Source: Variovorax sp. dw_308 (GTDB lineage: Bacteria > Pseudomonadota > Gammaproteobacteria > Burkholderiales > Burkholderiaceae_C). From it: a stretch of 64,000 nt of DNA. The stretch covers positions 62,001 to 126,000 of the forward strand of contig NZ_JAATOM010000018.1 in the NCBI RefSeq assembly GCF_019207085.1. Reading direction: 5' to 3'. A program made the translations under genes and the position numbers. Below the pieces are notes generated by a model. That model worked only from the letters and a program-made list of their open reading frames with translations. It was not told where the DNA came from and ran no database searches. How positions within the stretch are numbered: the first letter of the stretch is position 1; each line of letters starts with the position of its first letter. Positions 24,955 through 33,364 of this stretch are shown in pieces.

Positions 24955-26097
24955 ATGACCACCGGTACGATTTCCAAGGCGCAAGACCCTGCTGCCGGCA
25001 AGCGCCCGCCGGGGCGCGATGCCTCGGCCTGGACTGTGCACGACCTCACCATCGATGCACGCTGGATCCACCCGCTCGATGCCGAGGACCGCGCCGACCT
25101 GCTGACCGTGCTGCGCGCCGGCCATCGGCCCGGACAGCCGCTGCTCGACTATCGGCGGCGTGACTTTCCTTTCGGGTCGCGCGTGCTCGCCAAGCTGAAG
25201 CGCGCCTTCGAGGACGCGCTCAACGGCCGCGGCGTCGCACTGGTCAAGGGCCTGCCGCGCGAGGGCGTGTCGCCCGAAGAGTTCGAGCTGCTGACCTGGG
25301 CCATTGGCCTGCACGTCGGCGTCGCGCGGCCGCAGGACAAGCTGAGTCGGTACATCAACATGGTCAAGGACGTCGGGGCCGATTACCGGAGCCCGACCGG
25401 GCGCGGCTATTCGTCGCGCGCGCAACTCGATTTCCATATCGACGGCGCCGACATCGTCGCGCTCAGCTGCTACAACCAGGCGCCCGAGGGCGGCGACAGC
25501 ATGTGCACCAGTTCCGTCGCCGCCTATCGGCAGCTGCTGATCGAGCGGCCCGATCTGGCCGAGGTGCTGCGCGAGCCGTTCCCGTTCAGTCGTCAGGGCG
25601 AGCAGAAAGAGGGCGAGGTCGCGTTCCGCCAGACGCCGATCTACGACCTGCGCGGCGACAACGTCTTCTGCGGCTGGAACCGCAATCGCGTGATCAACGG
25701 CGCCAGGCTGCCGAACGCGCCCGAGATCAGCGCCACGCAGCACGAGGCGATGGACTCCCTCGACGAGATCCTGCGCCGTCCGAATCTGATGTACCTCATG
25801 CGTCTGGAAGCCGGCGACCTGCAGTTGCTGAGCAATCACACGGCGCTCCATTCACGCACCGAGTTCCGCGACGACGAGGCCGAGGACAAGAAGCGCACGC
25901 TCTACCGCCTCTGGCTGTCGATGCCCGACGCGCCGCCGCTGCCGCCTTCGCTGGCCGCCTTCTGGGGCGCGATCGAGCCCGGCATCGTGCGCGGCGGCAT
26001 CGAGGGGCATCACTACGACGACGCCTGCCAGCGCTTTGACTCGGCGCAGGCCGAGGCGATGGGCATGCGCTTCGATCCGCAGGGGATGGGGCTCTGA
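24955..26097 (+). CDS. TauD/TfdA-family 2-oxoglutarate-dependent dioxygenase-like protein
   Basis: A 380-residue Fe(II)/2-oxoglutarate oxygenase of the clavaminate/TfdA fold. The metal site is H-x-D in LDFHIDGADIV, with the distal His in LLSNHTALHSR, and the 2-oxoglutarate Arg is probably in RTLYRLWLS. It starts 13 bp after the Sua5-like gene and ends one base before the PrpF start, so it is part of the same operon. The substrate is unknown; a C-H hydroxylation of the imported acid is plausible. Confidence 0.82.
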   Translation: MTTGTISKAQDPAAGKRPPGRDASAWTVHDLTIDARWIHPLDAEDRADLLTVLRAGHRPGQPLLDYRRRDFPFGSRVLAKLKRAFEDALNGRGVALVKGLPREGVSPEEFELLTWAIGLHVGVARPQDKLSRYINMVKDVGADYRSPTGRGYSSRAQLDFHIDGADIVALSCYNQAPEGGDSMCTSSVAAYRQLLIERPDLAEVLREPFPFSRQGEQKEGEVAFRQTPIYDLRGDNVFCGWNRNRVINGARLPNAPEISATQHEAMDSLDEILRRPNLMYLMRLEAGDLQLLSNHTALHSRTEFRDDEAEDKKRTLYRLWLSMPDAPPLPPSLAAFWGAIEPGIVRGGIEGHHYDDACQRFDSAQAEAMGMRFDPQGMGL

Positions 26098-26098
26098 C

Positions 26099-27277
26099 AT
26101 GGCCGGCGAGACCGACGGAGTCCTCGATTCCGAACAACAGACAGCCGTGCGCTGCGTGCTGATGCGTGGCGGCACCAGCAAAGCGTTGTTCTTCCATGAG
26201 CGCGATCTTCCGGCGCCCGGCAGCGCCCGCGACCGGTTGCTGAAGCGGGCGATGGGCACGCCCGACGTGATGCAGATCGACGGCCTCGGCGGCGCGCGCC
26301 TGGTGACGTCGAAGGTCGCGATCATCCGGCGTTCGGCTCGCGACGATGCCGACGTCGACTACACCTTCGGTCAGATCGACGTCGATCGCGACGGCATCGG
26401 CTATGACGGCAATTGCGGCAACATCTCGTCGGCGGTCGGGCCGTTCTCGATCGACGAAGGGCTGGTCGAGGCGGTCGCGCCGGTGACGACGGTCCGGATC
26501 TGGAACACCAACACCAAGAAACACCTGGTCGCGAAGGTGCAAGTCGCGAACGGCAAGGCGCGCGTGGCGGGCGACTGCCGCATTCCCGGCGTTCCGGGCA
26601 GCGGTGCCGAGATCCTCATGGACTACACCGGCACCGTCGGTGCCGCGACCGGCCGCCTGCTGCCGACCGGCGAGGTTATCGACCGCATCGCGCTGCAGGA
26701 CGGGCGGGTGGTCGAGTCCACGGTCTGCGACGTGGCGAACCCGTGCGTCTTCGTCGCCGCCGCCGATCTGGGTCTGAGCGGCAGCGAACTGGCGCCGGCG
26801 ATCTCGGAGAACGCGGTGCTCGTCGCCACCATCTCCGAGATCCAGGCCAAGGTCGGCGAGCGGCTGGGCTTCTGGGCCGACTGGACGAAGATCGACCGGC
26901 CCGGCCTGCCGCTGATGGTGATCGTGGCACCGCCGGCCGACTACATCGACGCCAACAGTCAGATCCAGCCGGCCAAGTCGATGAGCCTCCGCGCGCGCCT
27001 GGTCTTTCTGGGCAAGTGCCACGACAGCATGGCCGGGACCGGATCGATATGCACGGCGGCAGCGTCGCGCATCCCGGGGTCGGTGGTGCAACGGCATATT
27101 GACAGCGCCAACATCGCGAGCGAGTCGCTGCGGATCGGCCATCCGCTCGGCGTCATGTCGGTGCGGGTGGAGGCCGAGCCCGGCGCCAGTGCGGCCGAGA
27201 CGCGCTACCGGGCGCTCGGGCTGGCCCGTACGGCGCGGCGCCTGATGGCGGGCGAGGTCTACGTTCCGATCGACTGA
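26099..27277 (+). CDS. PrpF-family isomerase/tautomerase
   Basis: A 392-residue protein of the PrpF family (2-methylaconitate or oxalomesaconate isomerases, diaminopimelate-epimerase fold). It opens with AVRCVLMRGGTSKALFF, the family signature, has the NCGNISSAVGPF segment with the catalytic cysteine, and GTGSICTAAASRIPGSV near the end. The start ATG at 26099 follows the dioxygenase stop directly; the longer frame from 26036 is a shadow. A nearby remnant of a PrpD-like gene fits a propionate/tricarballylate-like theme. Confidence 0.88.
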   Translation: MAGETDGVLDSEQQTAVRCVLMRGGTSKALFFHERDLPAPGSARDRLLKRAMGTPDVMQIDGLGGARLVTSKVAIIRRSARDDADVDYTFGQIDVDRDGIGYDGNCGNISSAVGPFSIDEGLVEAVAPVTTVRIWNTNTKKHLVAKVQVANGKARVAGDCRIPGVPGSGAEILMDYTGTVGAATGRLLPTGEVIDRIALQDGRVVESTVCDVANPCVFVAAADLGLSGSELAPAISENAVLVATISEIQAKVGERLGFWADWTKIDRPGLPLMVIVAPPADYIDANSQIQPAKSMSLRARLVFLGKCHDSMAGTGSICTAAASRIPGSVVQRHIDSANIASESLRIGHPLGVMSVRVEAEPGASAAETRYRALGLARTARRLMAGEVYVPID

Positions 27278-27296
27278 GCCTCTGCCCCGGACAGTC

Positions 27297-27510
27297 CTAC
27301 GGCGCCAGCACGCAGAGCGCCACGATCTCGTCCAGCGAGTCTGCACTCTCCAGCGCCATCACCCGCTCGACGATCCGTTCGGCCTCCTCGGGCCGGATCG
27401 CGCGCGTCGCATTGGCCATGAATTTGGCCTTCAGCGCGGAGAAAGGCAGCGGCACGTCCGGAGTACCGAGGCTCGCCGCCTTCCGGCAGCGCAGCCGCTC
27501 GCTTCTTGGC
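27297..27510 (-). pseudogene. C-terminal fragment of an MmgE/PrpD-family gene
   Basis: The minus strand reads AASLGTPDVPLPFSALKAKF then MANATRAIRPEEAERIVERV and ends DEIVALCVLAP before a stop. The pattern (Pxx...LxxKF...A...I) fits the end of MmgE/PrpD-family (2-methylcitrate dehydratase-like) proteins. Only about 60-70 codons are readable; the match fades near 27500, where foreign sequence begins. It converges on the PrpF gene and is the scar of a lost neighbour. Confidence 0.6.
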
Positions 27511-27621
27511 GCTGACGGGATGGGTACCTAACCTCACATGCCCTGGACTTCCTCCTCCGAACGCGGCCCTGCGGCGGGGGGCACACGCCGACCGGGTAGC
27601 ATCGCTGGCCAACGAAACGGC

Positions 27622-27816
27622 TCATTCGCCCTTGAGCCTCTTGACGAACGCCGCGCCGGTGAGCAATTCCAGTTGCGCCTCCAGGCGAATGACTCGCCCG
27701 GTCAAGTCCTCGATCTTCTGCTGCTGAGATTTCATCGCCTCCGCTTGGCGATTCACCTTGTCCTCGAGCTTCACCATCGACGTCAGCGCGCCCCAGACCC
27801 TGTCGGTGATCCCCAT
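27622..27816 (-). CDS. Small coiled-coil protein, plasmid-like
   Basis: A 64-residue protein, MGITDRVWGALTSMVKLEDK onward, with heptad-like KVNRQAEAMKSQQQKIEDLT and LRLEAQLELL-type leucine spacing, predicting a coiled coil. It starts 1 bp after the RHH-like gene stop, so both form one unit. It is not a known enzyme. Such small pairs are common on plasmids and integrative elements; a partner role for the upstream protein is likely. Confidence 0.6.
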   Translation of the reverse strand: MGITDRVWGALTSMVKLEDKVNRQAEAMKSQQQKIEDLTGRVIRLEAQLELLTGAAFVKRLKGE

Positions 27817-27817
27817 C

Positions 27818-28117
27818 TCACGCGACCTTGCGTTGCGCAGTCTTGGACGCCTTTGCTTCCATGGCGGCGATGCGCTGGTTGCTCGCAGCGATGAAGTCGA
27901 GCGCATCATCAATCGCCCGGCCCGCGCGATCGGCTGCGGCCTTGGCTGCATCTGCAAGCGTACCCAGATCTGCGTCGGACTCCGACGCTTCGTACGCGAA
28001 GGCGCCGCGTCTCATCAATTCGGAGACCGGCAGGTCCAGCCGCTTTGCCTTGGCCGCGATCGCTCGCTTATCCTGCGGTGTGGTCTGCACCACGATTCGC
28101 TCGACGGCAGTTGCCAT
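27818..28117 (-). CDS. Ribbon-helix-helix-like small protein
   Basis: A 99-residue protein with MATAVERIVVQTTPQDKRAI, a short beta-strand followed by a helix, then KAKRLDLPVSELMRRGAFAY, which fits the RHH fold of plasmid partition, mobilisation or antitoxin proteins. An Ala-rich helical C-terminus follows. The ATG at 28117 has an AGGAG site 8 bp upstream; the frame open to 28180 is not needed. The upstream 28139-28160 holds overlapping CATGGACATGG repeats, a possible self-operator. Confidence 0.65.
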   Translation of the reverse strand: MATAVERIVVQTTPQDKRAIAAKAKRLDLPVSELMRRGAFAYEASESDADLGTLADAAKAAADRAGRAIDDALDFIAASNQRIAAMEAKASKTAQRKVA

Positions 28118-28180
28118 GATCCTGCTCCTGGTTGATCTCATGTACATGGACATGGTATGGACATCAAGCTCCTGCGTCAA

Positions 28181-28843
28181 GCGCCGAGCCGGGATTTGCT
28201 GCCAGGCGCATACGGGCCGTCGAGTTTCGCCGTGCGGATCGGTCCCGACGGCGAGGCAGCCTCAACAGCGAAACATGTCATGCTAGCGATTGTCCACCTG
28301 CCTCCGGGTGTAGGTACGGGACAACCTTTGGCAGTGGTCGCCGTTGCGCCATTGCTGCGCCGCAGACGGCTCGATCGCCAAGCTCGGCCAGTCGCTCGAT
28401 GCGGCGGCGGGCTTGCTGTTGCGCGTCGTGTTCAGGCCCGTGTCACCGGCCGCCATGTCGGCGGTTGTATGGCTTGCTAACGCCCGGTTGTGTTTAGGGT
28501 TGTGGGATACCTGCCCGGAGACTGGCGCAAGTGATGCACGACACGACCGTAGGGCAGGTGTCGCACAAGCCTCGAGGGAGGAAACCGCGGAGGCAAGCCC
28601 AGCGCGCGTGTTCAGGGCGTGGAAGCTATGGGGATTCGGGCGTGCGCGGGTTGGTCCTTGGCTGCGGGTGACCGATATGCGCATACCCAGCTTGTCCGGA
28701 TTGATCCTTCGCAGTGCTACGCCGCGCATGCTGCAATGCGCGCCAGCGGCTGCATTGAACTGATGGCTGGTGGCGGCACGCGTTGACCCCGCTGACGAGC
28801 GCACCGCTCATCGGCACCGAGTCCAGTTGGGATGTAGAGCCGG
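28181..28843. other. Intergenic stretch between plasmid-like genes and IS91 remnant
   Basis: More than 600 bp without a supportable gene. The open frames here lack protein-like composition. The right half likely contains the terminal non-coding part of the IS91 element, whose hairpin end I could not define. Confidence 0.35.
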
Positions 28844-29274
28844 TCATGGCGGTGGGGGTGCGCGGATCGGCGCACTCTGAGCAAAGGTCTGCACGATGAC
28901 CATGACGTGGCCGCAGTGTCGGCAGATGAAGGTGGGACGTACGGAGTGAAGATCTGTAGCGACTTCGGTGCTGTTGTCCATCTCGGTTGGCACTGGCACC
29001 GCATGCAAGAGTTCGCGCGCTGCCGCCAGACTCGCCTTGCGCGAGCCATTGGCCAATAACCCGTAATGGCGAATCGATGGAAGCCACCGGGCAGCACATG
29101 CAGCAGGAACCGGCGCATGAACTCCTGGGGCGACAGCGTCATGGCCTTGTAGCGCGTCTTGCCCTTGGCGCGGTAGTCCTTCCACCGGAAGCTCACGCCG
29201 CGCTCGTCCAGCGCAAGCAGGCGGCTGTTGGAGATCGCCACCCGGTGGGTGTAGCGAGACAGGTAGGCCAGCAC
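28844..29274 (-). pseudogene. IS91-family transposase, C-terminal remnant with frameshift
   Basis: The minus strand encodes VLAYLSRYTHRVAISNSRLL, then WKDYRAKGKTRYKAMTLSPQ and RRFLLHVLPGGFHR in one frame and HYGLLANGSRK with a C-terminal CRHCGHVM zinc pair in another. This is the end of a Y2 transposase of the IS91 family, with a frameshift near 29060. Its N-terminal part, with the catalytic HUH and tyrosine residues, is lost: the coding match ends exactly at the left inverted repeat of the IS6 element at 29275. Confidence 0.82.
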
Positions 29275-30085
29275 GGTTCTGTCGCAGTAGGCCGACCGGC
29301 GAGAATGTCCCCATGGTCCCGCTGCACATCCAGTTGGCGAATTCGACGCTGCGCCGCGTGATCAAGCGGCTGCACTTTCCGCTGGAAGTGATGCTGGTCT
29401 GCGTACGCTGGTACGCGGCCTACCCATTGAGTCTGCGCCACATCGAAGAGATGATGGCCGAGCGTGGTGTGCTGGTCGATCACGCCACAGTGCATCGCTG
29501 GGCGATGAAGATGTTGCCGGGGTTGGCGGCGGTGCTGCGCCGGCGCAAGCTGCCGGTCGGTGCATCCTGGCGCGTTGACGAGACCTACGTGCTGGTGGGC
29601 GGCCAGTGGAAGTACTTGTACCGTGGAGTCGACAAGCTCGGGCAGACCGTGGATTTCCTGTTGACTGCACACCGCGACGTGGCTGCAGCCCGGCGCTTCT
29701 TCGAGCGCGCGATCGACCTACATGATGTGCCCGCAAGCATCACGATCGACAAGAGCGGCGCGAACACTGCAGCCGTTCGCGGTCTGATTGCCGACAGCGG
29801 CGCGGCCATCCAACTGCGGCAGTCCAAGTACCTGAACAACGTTGTCGAGCAGGATCACCGGGCCATCAAGAGGCGAACGCGGCCGATGATGGGTTTCAAG
29901 TCGTTCCGGTCGGCCACGAAGATCATTGCAGGCATCGAATCTATGCACATGATCAAGAAGGGGCAACTGGCCCGCCCCGAAGGCCAGGTCGTGTCCGCTG
30001 CTGAGCAGTTCTATAGCCTCGCCTTCTGATACCAGTGCCGCGCGTCGGCCTTCGTTCGCCACGACGTCCTTATTGCGACAGAGCC
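29275..30085 (+). mobile_element. Complete IS6-family insertion sequence, 811 bp
   Basis: Left terminal repeat GGTTCTGTCGCAGTA starts at 29275; the right end is TATTGCGACAGAGCC ending at 30085, its inverse with 13 of 15 matches. Length and repeat sequence are typical of the IS6/IS26 family. Flanking octamers (gccagcac left, ccccctcg right) differ, so there is no target duplication. That is expected after IS6-type deletion or cointegrate events and suggests the two flanks were not originally neighbours. Confidence 0.85.
29313..30029 (+). CDS. IS6-family transposase
   Basis: A 238-residue DDE transposase with catalytic residues in WRVDETYV, TIDKSGANT and NNVVEQDHRAIKRR, plus the C-terminal KSFRSATKIIAGIESMHMIKKGQ typical of IS6 family enzymes. 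It is full length, starts 38 bp inside the left repeat and ends 56 bp before the right end. The element is probably active. Confidence 0.93.
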   Translation: MVPLHIQLANSTLRRVIKRLHFPLEVMLVCVRWYAAYPLSLRHIEEMMAERGVLVDHATVHRWAMKMLPGLAAVLRRRKLPVGASWRVDETYVLVGGQWKYLYRGVDKLGQTVDFLLTAHRDVAAARRFFERAIDLHDVPASITIDKSGANTAAVRGLIADSGAAIQLRQSKYLNNVVEQDHRAIKRRTRPMMGFKSFRSATKIIAGIESMHMIKKGQLARPEGQVVSAAEQFYSLAF

Positions 30086-30172
30086 CCCCCTCGACCATCG
30101 CCGAAAGCGCTTCTCTGCCAACCCATAGCGGTTTGTTGCGCACTGCGTTGCGTCCTGACAGAGTCATCTGCA

Positions 30173-31390
30173 TCAGAAAGCGTGACGCAGCCCGAGGTCA
30201 TACCCTCGAGACGACTTGGCCTGAAGCGTGCCACCCGAGACAAACGGCACGCTGCCAACGGCGAGGTCGTAGCCGTTCTTGTTGCTGAGTTGCGCGTAGG
30301 TGGCGTAGAGGGCCGTGCGCTTCGACAGGTTGTACACATAGCCCACCGCCCACTTGCTGGCCGTCGGCTCGCCGGTGAGTTGTTGGATGACCCGGTTCGG
30401 ATCGATCTTCACCTGCGAGTAGGCGGCTCGGATAAGACCGGGGCCGATGGGAACTGTTGCGCCGAGCAGATAGCCGGTCGCGCGCGGCGACGCGTTGATA
30501 GTGCCGACCGGTACGATTCCGTCGTTGTCGGTCTTCAGCCTGGCTTTAGAAAACTCCCCGAATAACTTCAGGAGGCCAAAGTCATACGAGCCGCCGAGAT
30601 TGAAGGTATCGAGCCTGGTCGTAAGACCTGCGAAGTAGGAGTCAGCAATCGTGCTCTCCCCGTACGCAGCGGCCACGTCCAACGCATTGTTGGCATAGCC
30701 GAAGCGACCGCCCCAATATCCGCCCGCGCGCGAATTGTTCAGGACCCTCGGCGTCGTGATGCCCGGGTCGTACTTGATTTGCTCATTGAACGCGTACATC
30801 ACCTGGCCGTAGAACCCCCCCAGATTCGGGGGCAGGATATAGCCGACCGAATTGCTGGCACGAATGTAGGTGCTGTTGGCCTGAAAACCGCTGACTGAGG
30901 CCCCGCTGCTGCTGAATCCGTTGGCGGTGGCAATGATGTTGGTGCCAACGCCGTTGGCACTGAAGGGATCGAAGATGAGGTCGTTCCAGAAGGAAGGCGT
31001 GTAGTCGCGACCCAGGCGCACTTCGCCGAAGCCGCCCGACAGGCTCACCGTCGAGCGGCGGTTGAAGTAGCCTGGCACGACAGGTGCTGAATTCGCCACG
31101 TTGCCACCGATCGTCCCGTCGTCGGGAAAGATTGCCGATTCGAGCCAGAAGGTGGCGGCCAGCCCACCGCCGAGGTCCTCCGTTCCGCGAAAACCGAGAC
31201 GGCTCTGGTTGTATCCGTTGCTCGCCAGCACCTGGCGACTTGTCTTGGCGGTAATGCCCAAGGGCGTTTCCGACACGTTCTGGTAGCCGCTGACCGATTC
31301 ATCGAGCACGCCGAACAGGGTCACGGACGACTGTGCGCAAGCCGTCCCGAGCACTGTCAGAGCAGCCAAGCCAACTAATGATTTTTTCAT
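30173..31390 (-). CDS. Gram-negative porin
   Basis: A 405-residue outer-membrane porin. Signal peptide MKKSLVGLAALTVLGTACAQ is followed by SSVTLFGVLDESV, the classical first strand of Burkholderiales porins, and the protein ends GYDLGLRHAF with the terminal phenylalanine needed for barrel assembly. The open frame extends to 31447, but the signal peptide fixes the start at 31390. It is the last gene of the minus-strand catabolic operon (31 bp after the SDR), so it likely serves as the entry pore for the operon's substrate. Confidence 0.92.
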   Translation of the reverse strand: MKKSLVGLAALTVLGTACAQSSVTLFGVLDESVSGYQNVSETPLGITAKTSRQVLASNGYNQSRLGFRGTEDLGGGLAATFWLESAIFPDDGTIGGNVANSAPVVPGYFNRRSTVSLSGGFGEVRLGRDYTPSFWNDLIFDPFSANGVGTNIIATANGFSSSGASVSGFQANSTYIRASNSVGYILPPNLGGFYGQVMYAFNEQIKYDPGITTPRVLNNSRAGGYWGGRFGYANNALDVAAAYGESTIADSYFAGLTTRLDTFNLGGSYDFGLLKLFGEFSKARLKTDNDGIVPVGTINASPRATGYLLGATVPIGPGLIRAAYSQVKIDPNRVIQQLTGEPTASKWAVGYVYNLSKRTALYATYAQLSNKNGYDLAVGSVPFVSGGTLQAKSSRGYDLGLRHAF

Positions 31391-31421
31391 TGCGGGGTTC
31401 CTCGTGTTTAAAAAATACGCA

Positions 31422-32174
31422 CTACAGCGAACTGACGAGATGTCCACCGTCGACGGCGAGAACCGTACCTGTCATGTAGCGCGATGCATTGGAGGCGAGC
31501 AGGAGCAGCGGCCCGTCCAGTTCCTCGAGTTGCCCGAGACGCCTGGACGGCACGCGCTTGATCAATGCCTGGCCGGCATCGCCCTGCCAGAACTCATGGT
31601 TGAGTTCCGTGTCGAAGTAGCCCGGCGCCAGGGCGTTGACGCGGATGCCTTCGCGGGCGAGCTCCAGCGCCATCGACTTGGTGAGCTGGATCAGCGCCGC
31701 CTTCGACACGGCGTAGGCGGACACGTGGCCGGCCTGCCGTAGTCCGAGGATCGACGCGACGTTGATGATCGATCCGCGCGTCTCCAGTGCTTTCATGCGC
31801 CGTGCCGCGGCCTGCGCGACCATCGCCGCGCCGCGCAGGTTGGTATCGAGCACGCGGTCCCAATCCTCATCGGTTTGGTCGAGGAAGGAGCGCGTGAGGG
31901 TGACGCCTGCGTTGTTCACCAGCACGTCCAGCCGGGGCATTGCCTGGATGCACGCGCGAACCTGCTCGGGTTGACTGACATCGAGTTCGAGCGCCTTGGC
32001 CTGGGCGCCGCCTTGCTTCAGTTCGGCGACCAAGGCCTCGAGCGCGGCAACTCGCCGGGCCGCCAGCACCACGCTCGCTCCCGAACGCGCCAGCAGGCGC
32101 GCGAAGTGGGCACCGAGCCCGCTCGACGCGCCGGTGACCAGGACCGTGATGCCCGACAGATCCGCTTTCAGCAT
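31422..32174 (-). CDS. SDR family oxidoreductase
   Basis: A 250-residue short-chain dehydrogenase with TGASSGLG near the start, NNAGVT, catalytic Ser in NVASILG and the YAVSK active-site pair. The start at 32174 overlaps the stop of the acyl-CoA dehydrogenase by 7 bp; the long N-terminal extension in the open frame is a shadow of that gene. It likely oxidises a hydroxyacyl intermediate in the same pathway. Confidence 0.9.
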   Translation of the reverse strand: MLKADLSGITVLVTGASSGLGAHFARLLARSGASVVLAARRVAALEALVAELKQGGAQAKALELDVSQPEQVRACIQAMPRLDVLVNNAGVTLTRSFLDQTDEDWDRVLDTNLRGAAMVAQAAARRMKALETRGSIINVASILGLRQAGHVSAYAVSKAALIQLTKSMALELAREGIRVNALAPGYFDTELNHEFWQGDAGQALIKRVPSRRLGQLEELDGPLLLLASNASRYMTGTVLAVDGGHLVSSL

Positions 32175-33346
32175 GCCGCGTGTTCCTTCACGCGGCGCTT
32201 GATGCCCTTGGCCAACGACCAGCGGTGCACTTCCGAGGGGCCGTCGTAGATGCGGAAGGCGCGGATTTCCCGAAACGCCTGCTCCACCACCGAGTCGCGG
32301 GTGACACCCAGCCCGCCGAGTACCTGCACGCATCGGTCCGCGATCCGGTACAGCGCCTCGGACACGGCGACCTTGGCCATGCTGGATTCCTGGGTCCCCT
32401 TGGCCCCGCTGTCGAGCACACCGGCACACCAGTCAATCGTCAGTTCGGACTGCTTCAGGTCGATCTCGTTGTCGGCGAGCATGAATCCGACGCCTTCGTG
32501 ATCGATCAACGGCTTGCCGAAGGCATGGCGGCGACAGGCATAGTCCGTGGCGATGTCATGCGCGCGGCGCGCGGTGCCCCACCAGCGCATGCAGTGCGTC
32601 AGGCGCGCCGGCGCGAGCCGCACCTGGGCGTAGTCGAAGCCTCGACCTTCTTCGCCGAGGATCTGGTTTGCCAGCACGCGCACGCGGTCCAGGGCGATGA
32701 CGGCATGCCCGCCGGGCATCGAGTTGTCGATCGTGTCGAGCACACGCTCGATCGCGATGCCGGGACTGGCCATATCGACCAGGAACATCGTCGCGCGCTC
32801 TTCGGTGCGGGCCATCACGATGCCGAAGCCGGCACCGACAGCGCCGGTGATCAACCACTTCCGGCCGCTGATCAGCCAGTCGTTGCCATCGCGCACGGCC
32901 TCTGTCTTGAGCATCGAGGGATCCGAACCGGCGCCTCCATCAGGCTCCGTCATCAGGAAGGCCGAGCGCACCTCGCCCGCCGCCAGCGGGCGCAGGAAGC
33001 GCTCCTTCTGGGAGGGCGTGGCGACTCGCTCCAGCAGATGCATGTTGCCTTCGTCGGGCGCCATGATGTTGAGCGCGACCGGACCGAGCGGCGAATAGCC
33101 CGCGGCGCGGAAGACCGCAGCGGTCTGCAGGTGTGTGAGCCCTTGGCCGCCGTATTCCGCAGGCAATTGCGGCGCCAGCAGGCCGGCATTGCGCGCATGG
33201 GCGCGCAATTCATGAACGAGGTCCTCGGAAGGACCATGCCCGTGGTTGCGCGGGTCTTTTTCGTAGGGAATCACGGTTTCGCGCACAAAGCGCAGGACGT
33301 GCTGCGCCAGCTCCGCGCCGCAGGCGGAAGGAAGGTGTGAAGTCAT
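32168..33346 (-). CDS. Acyl-CoA dehydrogenase family protein
   Basis: A 392-residue FAD enzyme with the three family domains. N-terminal helical region, ALLMTEPDGGAGSDPS-like flavin segment (here FLMTEPDGGAGSDPS), RKWLITGAVGAGFGIVMA, and the C-terminal CVQVLGGLGVTRDSVVEQ with REIRAFRIYDGPSEVHRW. This arrangement is typical of the subgroup found beside APH-like kinases (ACAD10/11-like). The next gene upstream is such a kinase, 18 bp away, suggesting a pathway for 4- or 5-hydroxy acids (inference). Confidence 0.92.
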   Translation of the reverse strand: MTSHLPSACGAELAQHVLRFVRETVIPYEKDPRNHGHGPSEDLVHELRAHARNAGLLAPQLPAEYGGQGLTHLQTAAVFRAAGYSPLGPVALNIMAPDEGNMHLLERVATPSQKERFLRPLAAGEVRSAFLMTEPDGGAGSDPSMLKTEAVRDGNDWLISGRKWLITGAVGAGFGIVMARTEERATMFLVDMASPGIAIERVLDTIDNSMPGGHAVIALDRVRVLANQILGEEGRGFDYAQVRLAPARLTHCMRWWGTARRAHDIATDYACRRHAFGKPLIDHEGVGFMLADNEIDLKQSELTIDWCAGVLDSGAKGTQESSMAKVAVSEALYRIADRCVQVLGGLGVTRDSVVEQAFREIRAFRIYDGPSEVHRWSLAKGIKRRVKEHAAC

Positions 33347-33364
33347 GGATGTGTTGTTTGAGAG

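Noticed and set aside
22696..25851. A 1051-codon open frame on the minus strand opposite MFS, Sua5-like and dioxygenase genes
   Set aside because: His/Arg/Asp-rich composition typical of antisense frames in GC-rich DNA; the plus strand has three well-conserved genes over the same bases.
28430..28520. Integron attC-like or plasmid origin in the GCTTGCTAACGCCC region
   Set aside because: A TAACGCCC core-like string is present but no matching paired site or hairpin symmetry was found.
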